From an uncultured Oscillospiraceae bacterium (GTDB lineage: Bacteria; Bacillota; Clostridia; Oscillospirales; Oscillospiraceae), in contig CAKTNS010000040.1 of assembly GCA_934589225.1 (NCBI GenBank), positions 1 through 27,336 on the forward strand: a stretch of DNA of 27,336 bases. The letters run 5' to 3'. The notes under the pieces were generated by a model. It made no database searches, was not told where the DNA came from, and was given only the letters and a program-made list of their open reading frames with translations. Within the stretch, counting starts at the first letter, position 1. Each line of letters opens with the position of its first letter. The position numbers and the translations under genes are program-made. Below, piece by piece: positions 7,801 to 14,585 of this stretch.

Positions 7801-10504
7801 CTTTGTGGGTGATGTCCTGTGTACAGCCGTACCGTTCGAAGAAATCACCTTTCGTACCGTCTTTGTTGACGTTGTAGATATACACACGATTACCAACGGT
7901 GAAATTCTTGTTTCCTGCCGCGGCAAAGGCTCCCGGATCAACGGTTACGGTATAGACCAGTGTCCGGCATTGCCCCGGTTGCAGGGGGCCTACGTGATAT
8001 TCAAAGACTGTGTTATGCTTTTCTTCGTTTGCAGGGAAAATAGGCCCATTGGCGGGGGGAGTTTGGTATTTTGTAGTCAAGCCAGTCATGTCTGACTGCT
8101 TATCTTGGCCGCCCTCGTAGAGAGAAAAACTGTCTGCATCATAAGTTACGTATTTCCGAATCTCATCGACTGTCATTTGATCCGTGCCTAAAGAACCGTT
8201 CAATGCGTCACGAATGATGATATCCCGCAAATCAAAGCTGTTTTTGCTATCGGCCTGCACCCAGATATAGTAGGTGATTTTCATGCTGCCGTCATCCGGG
8301 GATTTTACAATGGAGCACTTTTTAGACAACGTAGCTTTTGCCACCGGTTCAAAGGCTGCGGTAACTTCACGTCGCTTATATTCAACCTCCTGGCCCCGGG
8401 AATAAACTGCGGCGGTATTTTTAATGGGGCCGTTAGAGAAGCTGTCTTTCTGGAAAGGCGTGCATCCGTAGGTGTAGTCGTCCGCCAGTTTGACCCGATA
8501 GGTAAGGGTTTGCACTGTATTGGCAGGCATATTGCCAATCGTCCAGGTCATGGATTTGTTCTCTTTATCGCATGCAACGTTCCCGCTGCTCGGCGCCACA
8601 ACAAAGTCTTCCACCCAATTCTTCCCATCCCCAAACGTATCCTGAACCTTCACCCCCGGGCAGCCGTCCGCCCCGGCGGTGACTTTGACGGTGTATTCCA
8701 GATAGTCTTTCCCGTCTTCCCGAAAGACCTGGGGCTCTACGGTTTTTTCAATCTGAACATCACCGTATCGGGCAATCAGGTCACCCTGAAATTCTGCGTT
8801 CAGAGTGACTTTTCCGATTGTAATTGTTTCCTGACCATCGGTGGGGACTTTGGACAGATTTGCTTTTGCCTCCACAGAGAAGTAACCGTGGATGACATCG
8901 TTTGTTTCTGTCTTTTGATTGGTTACCCACTCTTGTTTAAACTGGATCATGACATTCTGCCCTGTAATTTGAAGAGTGCCAATCGTTTGGTTATGATCGT
9001 CGAGAATGGAACCATTTTGGGTCGTAATTCGGAAAAAGTCCGGCAGGGTATAGGAGAGCTTGCAGTCCGCTTTCAATAGGTCCTCAATGTTTACCTTGCT
9101 GTATGCTACGGTCAACCGGAATGCCGCGTCGCCCGGAATGCCTGTTGCGCCCTCGGTAGTTCGCCACTCTTCCGATGTGGACGGTTTGTACTCCAGCTTG
9201 GTTTTCGTGCCGTCATAGACCGGTACGATGTAATCTGTAAGGTCAATGGGATCGCTGCTCCCGATCCGGTCCTCCACTACGGTCTCCTCGTCCTCCAGCA
9301 TCAAGGGCATGATGCCGTAGGGGTCTGCCGCAGCGTAGGCCCGGCCCAGTACCGGCAGGCCGGAGGGGGTGGATTCGGGCAGGGGTGCCTCCGGCTCTTC
9401 TGCAGGCTCGGTTTCCTCGGTGGGCTCGGTGGCTTCGGTAGGTTCGGTTTCTTCTGTAGGCTCGGTTTCTTCTGTAGGCTCGGTCTCCACGGTGGGTTCG
9501 GTCGCCTCGGTGGCCTGGGTTTCCTCGGTGGCCCCGGTCTCTTCGGTGGCTTCGGTTTCCTCCGGCTCCGGGCCGGGGGTGCAGCGGTCGTCATGGGTGT
9601 GCTCTTCCAGGGGGCAGACCAGCTGCCACTGGCCGTAGCACAGAGGGCCGTGTTCGTGGGTTTCGTCGGTGCAGGTCAGGGCTGACCTGTCCACCGGAAT
9701 TTCCCGGGTCACGAAGCATTCTTCCCCGTGCTGGTGCTGCAGGATCTGCAGCATGCCGCAGACCAGGTTTTCCTCTTGGTCATAGCAGCTTTCCGTGTGC
9801 CGGTGGAGAATGACCTCCGGCTCCCGGCAGGTCAGCACCGGGGTTTCCTCCTGGGTGCAGGTAAGCTTTTGGTCCCAGGCATAGCATTCTTCTCCATGGG
9901 TGTGGTCGGCTTCCCCGCAGGTCAGCTGCCGGGTTATCTGATAGCATTCTTCCCCGTGGCTGTGGTCGGGGCCTTTCTCCAGGCCGCAGGTAAGTTCCCG
10001 GGTCTCGGCCCAGCAGCCCTCCGTATGGACGTGCTTGCCGCAAATCAGGGGGCCCTGCACCCGGGTGTAGCAGTCTTCCCCGTGGCTGTGGCCGGGGGCG
10101 TAGCAGTTTTCATTGTGGCGGTGGGCCTTCACTTCCCGCAGGGGGCAGCGCAGGTTCCCGGAGCCGTCATAGCAGTTTTCCTCATGGGTATGTACCAGGA
10201 AATCCGCAAAACCGCAGACCAGATTGTGATTTTGGTCATAGCAGCCTTCCGTGTGCTGATGAATCTGGGCGGCGCAGGAGAGGGTGGTCTCCTGCCGGGC
10301 CGTCAGCTGGGTGTAGCACTCCGGGGTGTGGGTGTGCTCGGGGATGGGGCAGCCCTTTTCCAGGGTGATGGCCGGGAGGATCAGGGCATAGGTGGTGCAA
10401 AATACCACCAGGGCGCAAAGGGCCGTGACCACTTTTTGCCACCGTTTACGATTTCGCCGCTTCCGGAGTACTTCCTCCAGGCCCAGCCAAGGCTCCTGTG
10501 TCAT
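4811..10504 (-). CDS. 1,897-residue LPQTG adhesin with His/Cys-rich repeat head
   Basis: A giant surface protein and the likely tip or adhesive subunit. A basic N-terminus leads into a hydrophobic export segment (about 24-48) ending in YALILPAITLE. Residues 57-308 carry twelve HxHxxxC motifs alternating with LxC motifs. Residues 309-375 are a Thr/Glu/Pro-rich stalk. Residues 400-1600 are a chain of beta-rich adhesin or isopeptide-type domains that I cannot name individually. About 1603-1690 is a SpaA-like domain with the E-box YKIEETKAPTGY, and about 1731-1853 a second pilin-like domain. LPQTG is at 1855, then a membrane helix and an RKRKRRENHET tail. GGAGGTGA precedes the ATG and contacts the stop codon of the signal peptidase gene. 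The ligand is unknown. Confidence 0.9.
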   Translation of the reverse strand: MTQEPWLGLEEVLRKRRNRKRWQKVVTALCALVVFCTTYALILPAITLEKGCPIPEHTHTPECYTQLTARQETTLSCAAQIHQHTEGCYDQNHNLVCGFADFLVHTHEENCYDGSGNLRCPLREVKAHRHNENCYAPGHSHGEDCYTRVQGPLICGKHVHTEGCWAETRELTCGLEKGPDHSHGEECYQITRQLTCGEADHTHGEECYAWDQKLTCTQEETPVLTCREPEVILHRHTESCYDQEENLVCGMLQILQHQHGEECFVTREIPVDRSALTCTDETHEHGPLCYGQWQLVCPLEEHTHDDRCTPGPEPEETEATEETGATEETQATEATEPTVETEPTEETEPTEETEPTEATEPTEETEPAEEPEAPLPESTPSGLPVLGRAYAAADPYGIMPLMLEDEETVVEDRIGSSDPIDLTDYIVPVYDGTKTKLEYKPSTSEEWRTTEGATGIPGDAAFRLTVAYSKVNIEDLLKADCKLSYTLPDFFRITTQNGSILDDHNQTIGTLQITGQNVMIQFKQEWVTNQKTETNDVIHGYFSVEAKANLSKVPTDGQETITIGKVTLNAEFQGDLIARYGDVQIEKTVEPQVFREDGKDYLEYTVKVTAGADGCPGVKVQDTFGDGKNWVEDFVVAPSSGNVACDKENKSMTWTIGNMPANTVQTLTYRVKLADDYTYGCTPFQKDSFSNGPIKNTAAVYSRGQEVEYKRREVTAAFEPVAKATLSKKCSIVKSPDDGSMKITYYIWVQADSKNSFDLRDIIIRDALNGSLGTDQMTVDEIRKYVTYDADSFSLYEGGQDKQSDMTGLTTKYQTPPANGPIFPANEEKHNTVFEYHVGPLQPGQCRTLVYTVTVDPGAFAAAGNKNFTVGNRVYIYNVNKDGTKGDFFERYGCTQDITHKDWTRKVAGEEVAATQTVHMAGTVYDSNFIEDTATSFTVPAGSQQYQVLVNEAGDWNLSDATLSDSLNSDLMQFVGYVKVDAIAIGANKPDSGLTDAQALNAFTGRTSEKTAWVKIDKMNSFSFTPNSIGLGDGKYAYQLTYYAKSDVPGSITVKNSFTLSGTVGYGRQNYQIAGITSNVQVTVSGDSSFHTAKKALFYEAPATADSKGFLYWAIQVDGTKLLKDFAIKDTPDSGNKLTRHSLPADSLVGVYTGESNFVFSDCSSISAVQKQLTPVASTSYTTSQEGGALTVKLKQDLPLSDGQSLYVLVKTQPTALPQEQRDAFVYQNSCQYSFVEGNWVKDVGSAQQTLYSKASIFKELSDVFTYDGKSNNIKSVGSAKPGVSYDTGLLKNQPGEYVGWLIHLNYGGTLSGSYRVEETVPAGLEIAYIRMYWYGDNVKNQESKSEMVQISDLGSGWEPKTNSSTGLNCGPHANYYYVQGQKAIMEVSNLVAGRERDKYAVELQIVCKLVDKDVLQGGQKKEFSNSVRLLTTENGELDTDVSPVTLSVSQLKKAAGDTKTASPAPGTYPFVITVNEAGIDLMPGIGNNTITLVDELGAGLTIDDDSIKITNTTTSRELTAGTEWKSSLTTTDSGTQTLKIKLPDDQPLKITYNVFLEAAPGQPINITNTAHWEGYESPTGDTVTVPNYSYTAIGGAVPGTSAKITIVKRDLNNTSNLLSGATFQITEMKLSADQSTLETTGTVQTGETGNNGTYSFEGLEYNTVYKIEETKAPTGYVLDEQAEEPYYVVVAKKESDGSYPYKDAYEKLQEKVYFTYTSSTYTHKAYNHKGEITVNKQFTNADGVSGITPLKGTYRFGLFAQGNPATGTAPLAEDVAVYDQYGKLTEAAKFTDVELGKTYYVYELDDNGKAILPGTNAIANKIPFVVSYSDNPITVTGDAPGSVTVTNRINYPELPQTGGVGTGVFRVSGAAAALLAGCILAGREGRKRKRRENHET
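9380..9580 (-). repeat. Tandem Thr/Glu/Pro codon repeats (stalk linker)
   Basis: Inside the large adhesin gene, short degenerate units built on ACCGAG/GAAACC/GAGCCC codons repeat about twenty times, with neighbouring copies at 9440-9480 almost identical. They encode an acidic, probably extended linker (TEPTEETEPTEATE style). Such DNA is prone to slippage, and length variation between strains would be expected. Confidence 0.75.
9581..10336 (-). repeat. Twelve-copy HxHxxxC protein repeat array
   Basis: Within the large adhesin, HxHxxxC occurs at residues 57, 82, 105, 128, 139, 158, 181, 201, 234, 257, 283 and 302, nearly always followed by Tyr, Trp or Phe. Between most copies sits an L-x-C or L-x-C-G motif 7-15 residues later. 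Each unit therefore offers two His and two Cys. The DNA copies have diverged, so this is a protein-level repeat. I recall such arrays from other gut Bacillota surface proteins. A metal-binding or disulfide-stabilised role is inference. Confidence 0.85.
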
Positions 10505-10517
10505 TCCCGCTCACCTC

Positions 10518-11105
10518 CTAGTTCAGTTTCCCCAGGTCCGCCAAGGGCCAGACCCTGAATACGATTTTTCCCACGATCTGCTCCTGGGATACGCAGCCGA
10601 TCTCTTTATGCCGGGAGTCCACCGAGGTAGACCGGTGGTCGCCCATGCAGAAGTACCGGTTTTCCGGCACCTGATAGGGAAGGTCAATGTTGGCATCGCC
10701 AAAGGCCTTTTCCGTCAGATAGGGCTCTTGCAGCCGCCGCCCGTCAATGAAGACGTTGCCCTCTTCGTCAATGTCCACCGTCTCCCCGGGCCCGGCGATG
10801 ACCCGCTTCACAAGAATCTTATTGCCGATGTAAAAGGCCACCAGGTCCCCCTGGCGAAAATCCGCGCCCTTGAGGGACACTACAATATCCCCCTCGTTTA
10901 AGGTGGGGGTCATGGATGCGCCGTAAATTTGCAGCACCGGCATCCAGACGGTGGCAACCAGAACCGCCACCGCCGCCACCACCACCAGGGTAAAGACGGT
11001 GCTGCGCAAAACACTGCGATAACGGGACCGGTAACGGATGCGGTTCCGCTCTGCTTCGATTTGTTCCAGAGAGGGGATCTCCGGCGGTAATTCCGTTCGT
11101 CTCAT
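10518..11105 (-). CDS. Signal peptidase I (pilus-locus copy)
   Basis: A 195-residue type I signal peptidase with one membrane segment (about 35-58). The catalytic Ser64 lies in GASMTPTL and the general base Lys100 in KILVKRVIAGPGE, with the conserved GDHRSTSVDSR box at 155-165. Both catalytic residues are kept, unlike the SipA-type chaperone of some streptococcal pilus loci, so cleavage activity is expected. It should remove signal peptides from the pilus subunits, though it could also serve general secretion. Start at 11105: the gap to the sortase stop is 3 bases and AAGGA lies within the end of that gene. The stop codon touches the ribosome site of the adhesin gene, so the genes form one transcript. 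Confidence 0.93.
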   Translation of the reverse strand: MRRTELPPEIPSLEQIEAERNRIRYRSRYRSVLRSTVFTLVVVAAVAVLVATVWMPVLQIYGASMTPTLNEGDIVVSLKGADFRQGDLVAFYIGNKILVKRVIAGPGETVDIDEEGNVFIDGRRLQEPYLTEKAFGDANIDLPYQVPENRYFCMGDHRSTSVDSRHKEIGCVSQEQIVGKIVFRVWPLADLGKLN

Positions 11106-11108
11106 GGA

Positions 11109-11930
11109 TTAGTCCTTTCGTTTCTTCCCAGTAAAGAGCAGCCCGAAAATCAGCAGCAGCAGCACGGGCGCCGCCACCACCGGGGCAACCATTAGGGGCT
11201 CGATCTGCACCGCGTCCGATACCACCCGGATGGTCTTGACCTCCGGGGCCGTCTCCGTCCGCACCCCGCAGACCAGCAGCCGGTGGCTGTTGATGCCGTA
11301 GGGGGTGCAGGTCACCAGGGTGCAAAGGTCCTCCCCCGGCCGGGGGGTCAGGGCCTCGGTCTCCGCGGGCTCCACAATGAGGATCTGGGAGACCTCATAG
11401 GTCAGCACCTCATCCAGCGTCCGGATGACAAAGGTGTCGCCCACGGTGAGCCGGTCCAGATTGGTAAACAGCTTGGCACTGGGGAGCCCCCGGTGGCCGG
11501 AGAGGACACAGTGGGTGCTTTCGCCCCCCACAGGAAGGCTGGTCCACTCCAGATGCCCCACGGCGATTTGCAGCACCGAATCCTCCGTGCCGTGATAAAT
11601 GGGCAGGGAAACATCAATGGCGGGGATCTCAATATACCCCATGATCCCCGTGCCGTCCAAATCCAGCAGGGAAGGATAGGCCTCCCGCTCCTCCGGCCCC
11701 AGTAAAAAGGGATTCTCCCGCTTCAGAAGCCCCCGGTTGTATTCCTGGGCCTGCTGAAGCATCTGCTCATATTTTTCATTATCCAGCTCCCGCACGGCTT
11801 GGGCGTAGCTGGTCACCGCGGCGGTAGCGTGAAGCGTATTCCAATAATCGCTGACCGTAGGATACAGCAGCAAGGACACACCTGCAAGCAGCAGAACGAC
11901 CAGAAATATGGTAGAAAGATGCTTTTTCAT
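11109..11930 (-). CDS. Class C sortase (pilin polymerase)
   Basis: A 273-residue class C sortase. It has an N-terminal membrane helix (about 6-24), a lid region with an NPF segment near 73-75 (most class C lids have Asp-Pro-Phe/Trp), the DGTGIMGYIEIP entry strand, and a C-terminal membrane helix (about 247-267) followed by a basic tail. The catalytic triad is His146 in SGHRGLP, Cys208 in TLVTCTPYG and Arg217 in NSHRLLV. This family joins pilin subunits through a Lys-Thr isopeptide bond. I use the ATG at 11930; a GTG at 11951 is an alternative, but AGGAG sits 13 bases before the ATG and the GTG lies in a hairpin stem. The polymerised substrate is presumably the major pilin upstream. Confidence 0.92.
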   Translation of the reverse strand: MKKHLSTIFLVVLLLAGVSLLLYPTVSDYWNTLHATAAVTSYAQAVRELDNEKYEQMLQQAQEYNRGLLKRENPFLLGPEEREAYPSLLDLDGTGIMGYIEIPAIDVSLPIYHGTEDSVLQIAVGHLEWTSLPVGGESTHCVLSGHRGLPSAKLFTNLDRLTVGDTFVIRTLDEVLTYEVSQILIVEPAETEALTPRPGEDLCTLVTCTPYGINSHRLLVCGVRTETAPEVKTIRVVSDAVQIEPLMVAPVVAAPVLLLLIFGLLFTGKKRKD

Positions 11931-12030
11931 AACTTCCAGATGTCTCCTCACCGCTGCCAGAAGCAGCCGGTCAATTGTTTAATAAAATGAATTTTCACCG
12001 CAAAATGCCCCAAAAACGATGTCCGCTCCT

Positions 12031-12100
12031 GTAGGGGCGGCAATCTGCCGCCCGCCACGTCCCGATTACAACCTGTGCGGATGAATGGTATCACCCCATA
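12031..12100 (+). repeat. Palindromic dispersed repeat, copy A
   Basis: The first 30 bases (12031-12060) are identical to 12534-12563. Similarity continues weakly over the next ~37 bases, sharing TACAACCTGTGCGG and a trailing CACCCC. The core GGGCGGCAATCTGCCGCCC is a hairpin. Confidence 0.75.
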
Positions 12101-12382
12101 TACGGAACCAAATGTAGCGGCGTTGACCCAACGATGAAATCAATGTGTGATTGCCCCCGGCAATCATTTATTTTTGATTCGCTGCGCGGAGCACCACCAT
12201 CCAGCCCCGCCAGGGGCTGGCCCCGTTGCAAATACAACTCGTTTGGTTGAACGGTACCACACGCCATACAACGAAAAACGTTTTTCCATTTGCCATTACA
12301 AATAAAAATGTACCACGATTCCGGCCCTACGGGCCGGTTGGCGGCAGATTGCCGCCGCTACAGTGGGGGGGTACCATAATTC

Positions 12383-12448
12383 GGGTGGTACCATTCACCC
12401 GCACAGGTTATACGTCCAAGGTGGCGGGCGGCAGGTTGCCGCCCCTAC
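12383..12448 (-). repeat. Palindromic dispersed repeat, inverted copy
   Basis: Read on the minus strand, 12421-12448 matches the first 28 bases of copy A with one difference, and the downstream part again gives ACCTGTGCGGG and TGGTACCACCC. The whole unit, not only the hairpin, is therefore repeated in opposite orientation. Confidence 0.7.
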
Positions 12449-12533
12449 GATACATTTGTTCCGAATTACCATATTTTCGACGTGTCTATCGCTGTTTTGC
12501 GTCCGTAAAATGCAAAAAACGTGGTACATTACC

Positions 12534-12600
12534 GTAGGGGCGGCAATCTGCCGCCCGCCACGTTGCAAATACAACCTGTGCGGGCAAAACGGCACCACCC
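12534..12600 (+). repeat. Palindromic dispersed repeat, copy B
   Basis: The first 30 bases repeat copy A exactly. The tail with ATACAACCTGTGCGGGC and CACCACCCC matches the other copies and also the degenerate fragment at 12224-12262. Confidence 0.75.
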
Positions 12601-12606
12601 CCCGAC

Positions 12607-12733
12607 ATGTCATTCCGAGGGAGCGAAAGCGAGTCGAGGAATCTTCCCGAGTGGCAAGCTTTACCTTGTGTTGGTTATTCTTGCTACGTGGTGGATTTCT
12701 CCACTCCGCTGACGCTCAAGGCCTGAATGACAT
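12607..12733. mobile_element. MITE-like element with terminal inverted repeats
   Basis: The ends are imperfect inverted repeats of about 38 bases: ATGTCATTCCGAGGGAGCGA at the left, and at the right, read in reverse, ATGTCATTCAGGCCTTGAGC, both continuing to GAGGAATC or GAGAAATC. The 127-base unit has no open frame. Comparable GTCATTC...GAATC palindromes are scattered in many gut Clostridia genomes, as I recall. No clear target duplication is seen. Confidence 0.6.
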
Positions 12734-12886
12734 AATGGAGGGACACTTTCGGCTTTATCGGAAACAGTTCCGTCCTTTTGGGCGCGGAACGGCACACAGG
12801 CCGTTCCCTGCGGTTTCGCTGACACGTTCTACCTTTGCGCCCGCTGTTTGTACAATGTTTCACGCTGTCCCGCGGGGGCCTCATCA

Positions 12887-12926
12887 GTCAGGGGCTTCGC
12901 CCTGACAGCTTCCCCGGGGGGAAGCT
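12887..12926. repeat. Twin hairpins immediately after the pilin stop codon
   Basis: GTCAGGG/CCCTGAC (12887-12906) and AGCTTCCCC/GGGGAAGCT (12907-12926) form two adjacent stems that end right at the pilin stop codon. No T tract follows on the minus strand, so they look more like dispersed palindromes that could slow, process or stabilise the pilin mRNA than a classic terminator. Confidence 0.55.
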
Positions 12927-12927
12927 T

Positions 12928-14457
12928 TTAGCCCCGCTCCATACGTTTTTTGGTCACCAGGAGCACCGCCGCGCCAACGGCCAGGATGCCGCCGACCACA
13001 TAGAACACGGTGGTACCGATACCACCGGTGGAGGGCATTTCGGTGCCGGTTTTGTTTTCAACCTGAACTTCGCCGTTAGTTACGGTATTAGCGCCAAGTT
13101 TGACATTTCCTGCGTCATCAATAGTGATTGCAATGGGCTCTTTCAGTTTGTTATATCCGTCAGGGGCCTTTGTCTCCGTCAGATAGTAAGTATCCGAATC
13201 CAGACCCTGGATGGTGAATTTGCCGGTGGTGTCGGTGGTGATTTCGGTGATGCCGGTTTCGTCAGCTTTGGCAACACGGTAGGTGGTGCTGGTGGCTTCT
13301 CCAACCTGAATCAGCTTGATGGCAGTTCTTTCTGTATCATTCTTGTTCAATGTAAACTTTGCGCCCGCCAGACCTTTCTCTGCATTGGCAGTATCTGTAT
13401 AGAACTTGAATACATCTACCTTCCAGGTCTTGGTCGTAGTCTGGCTCCATTCAGTTGCGCTGTTATCGCCATAGGAGAGCTTGCTCTTATTGGTATTGGA
13501 TGTTGTACCATCAGAACCAATCACAGCCTTTTCATTCAACGTAGCAGAGTAGGAAATGACGATTGTCTCATCATTTTTGAGTGTATCGCAGAAATCTTGA
13601 TTGAAGACAATTTCAAAGGTACAATCATCGGTTGTTTTTTTGCTTTCGTCTGCATTATTCTTAGTTTTCAAAGTGTAGCTGGTATTAGCAACAGGTTCTG
13701 CGTTTGCACCCTTCGTAATGGTTACATTCCCATCAAACGTCAACCCATCCGACATGGTATCATGGAACACATATTTCTGTGCACCGGCCTGGGCCTTGAT
13801 GGTACTCTTAAAGTTCACAGTCTGCCCAATATCGGCATCGTTGGTATTGTCCCAACCATTGCCTTCTAGTGTAGCCTTGGAATCCTCCTGAACCTTCTTC
13901 TCATTGGCAGGAACAGCGTTCTTTTCGTGAATGTCGATTTTGGTGTTCGTGGTATCTAAAGAGCATAATGTGCCCAAAGAGGAATCCAGCAAGTAATAGC
14001 CCAAGCTCAAGCCATTAAATGCAACAGTGTTACCGGCTGCATTCTGTGTGCTCTTAGTTCCAGCTACAGCAGTGGCATTGTCAAGCGCATACTTCTGTGC
14101 CAGCTTTGCGAAGGTATCAACACCTGCAACATCGTTACCGTCTGCGCTCTTTTTCCACGTTACATAACCCAATTCGTTAATTTCAACATACTTATCTTTA
14201 ATATCGTTACCCTTAAAAAAGCTGTCCCAACCTGCCGCAGGCTTGTAGGAATAGGCATTTGCAGTTTCATCATAGCTTTCCAAATCCAAAATTTTGTAGA
14301 GTGTGTAGGTTTGCCCCTCTACGGTATTGGTAACGGTAATGGTGCCGTCAAATGCCGCCGTCGTCCCGCCGTCCTCCGCAAACCCCGTCACCACCAGCCC
14401 CAAGATCAAGACCAGGGCCAGCAGCAGTGCCAGGGCTCTTGTTATGTTTTTCATCAT
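12928..14457 (-). CDS. Major pilin, isopeptide-forming, LPXTG-like anchor
   Basis: A 509-residue SpaA/FctA-type pilin. A signal peptide ends near residue 27 (VVTGFAE). The first domain (TITVTNTVEGQTYTLYKIL) is of the pilin isopeptide-linker type. Then comes a pilin-motif-like junction, IDIHEKNAVPANEKKVQED, where Lys of EKN or KK is the likely polymerisation residue. Next is a D2-type fimbrial isopeptide domain (VNFKSTIKA to VISYSATL), and a SpaA-like domain with KGLAGAKFTL and the E-box YYLTETKAPDGY. The sorting signal reads MPSTG at about 474-478, not LPXTG, followed by a helix and KKRMERG. Start: ATG at 14457 (or the adjacent 14454), preceded by GGGAG; the upstream ATG at 14478 lacks a ribosome site. 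It has its own promoter and sits first in the locus. Confidence 0.92.
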   Translation of the reverse strand: MMKNITRALALLLALVLILGLVVTGFAEDGGTTAAFDGTITVTNTVEGQTYTLYKILDLESYDETANAYSYKPAAGWDSFFKGNDIKDKYVEINELGYVTWKKSADGNDVAGVDTFAKLAQKYALDNATAVAGTKSTQNAAGNTVAFNGLSLGYYLLDSSLGTLCSLDTTNTKIDIHEKNAVPANEKKVQEDSKATLEGNGWDNTNDADIGQTVNFKSTIKAQAGAQKYVFHDTMSDGLTFDGNVTITKGANAEPVANTSYTLKTKNNADESKKTTDDCTFEIVFNQDFCDTLKNDETIVISYSATLNEKAVIGSDGTTSNTNKSKLSYGDNSATEWSQTTTKTWKVDVFKFYTDTANAEKGLAGAKFTLNKNDTERTAIKLIQVGEATSTTYRVAKADETGITEITTDTTGKFTIQGLDSDTYYLTETKAPDGYNKLKEPIAITIDDAGNVKLGANTVTNGEVQVENKTGTEMPSTGGIGTTVFYVVGGILAVGAAVLLVTKKRMERG

Positions 14458-14585
14458 GTTCTCCCGTCTCTCCTTCATAATAATATAGAATGCGCCGGCG
14501 CGCGGGGATACCCCAATGGGGCTTGCGGCGGCCCTCCTTTCTCAATGGGAAGCTTCGGTTGGGCGCACTGCGCCCACTTTCCTAA
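14458..14585 (-). other. Structured 5' leader of the pilin mRNA
   Basis: About 120 bases separate the pilin promoter from its ATG. The leader can form GGGCGCAGTGCGCCC, CCCCATTGGGG and GCGCCGGCGC stems. I do not recognise a known riboswitch; no c-di-GMP aptamer consensus is visible. The stems could govern mRNA stability or translation. Confidence 0.4.

Larger units (their letters stand above)
11952..12927. repeat. Gene-free repeat island between major pilin and class C sortase
   Basis: Nearly 1 kb without a credible gene. It holds two identical 30-base copies (12031-12060 and 12534-12563) of a palindromic unit built on GGGGCGGCAATCTGCCGCCC, an inverted copy (12383-12448), a partial inverted copy (12340-12361), a degenerate fragment (12224-12262), an isolated 8-bp hairpin (12201-12220), a MITE-like element (12607-12733) and twin hairpins (12887-12926). 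Open frames here are short and composed of these repeats. Confidence 0.8.

Noticed and set aside
9581..10336. Possible CRISPR-like or DNA tandem repeat in the His/Cys region
   Set aside because: The DNA copies are diverged and spacers are not regular; the repeat exists at protein level only.
12226..12905. Several short open frames in the repeat island
   Set aside because: They consist of the repeat units themselves, overlap each other in many frames, and have no ribosome sites.
12835..13869. Plus-strand open frame of 344 codons
   Set aside because: It lies antisense to the major pilin and begins in the repeat island; Cys/Ile/Phe-rich shadow sequence with no recognisable motif.
14458..14585. 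c-di-GMP riboswitch in the pilin leader
   Set aside because: None of the conserved GEMM aptamer blocks can be found by eye.
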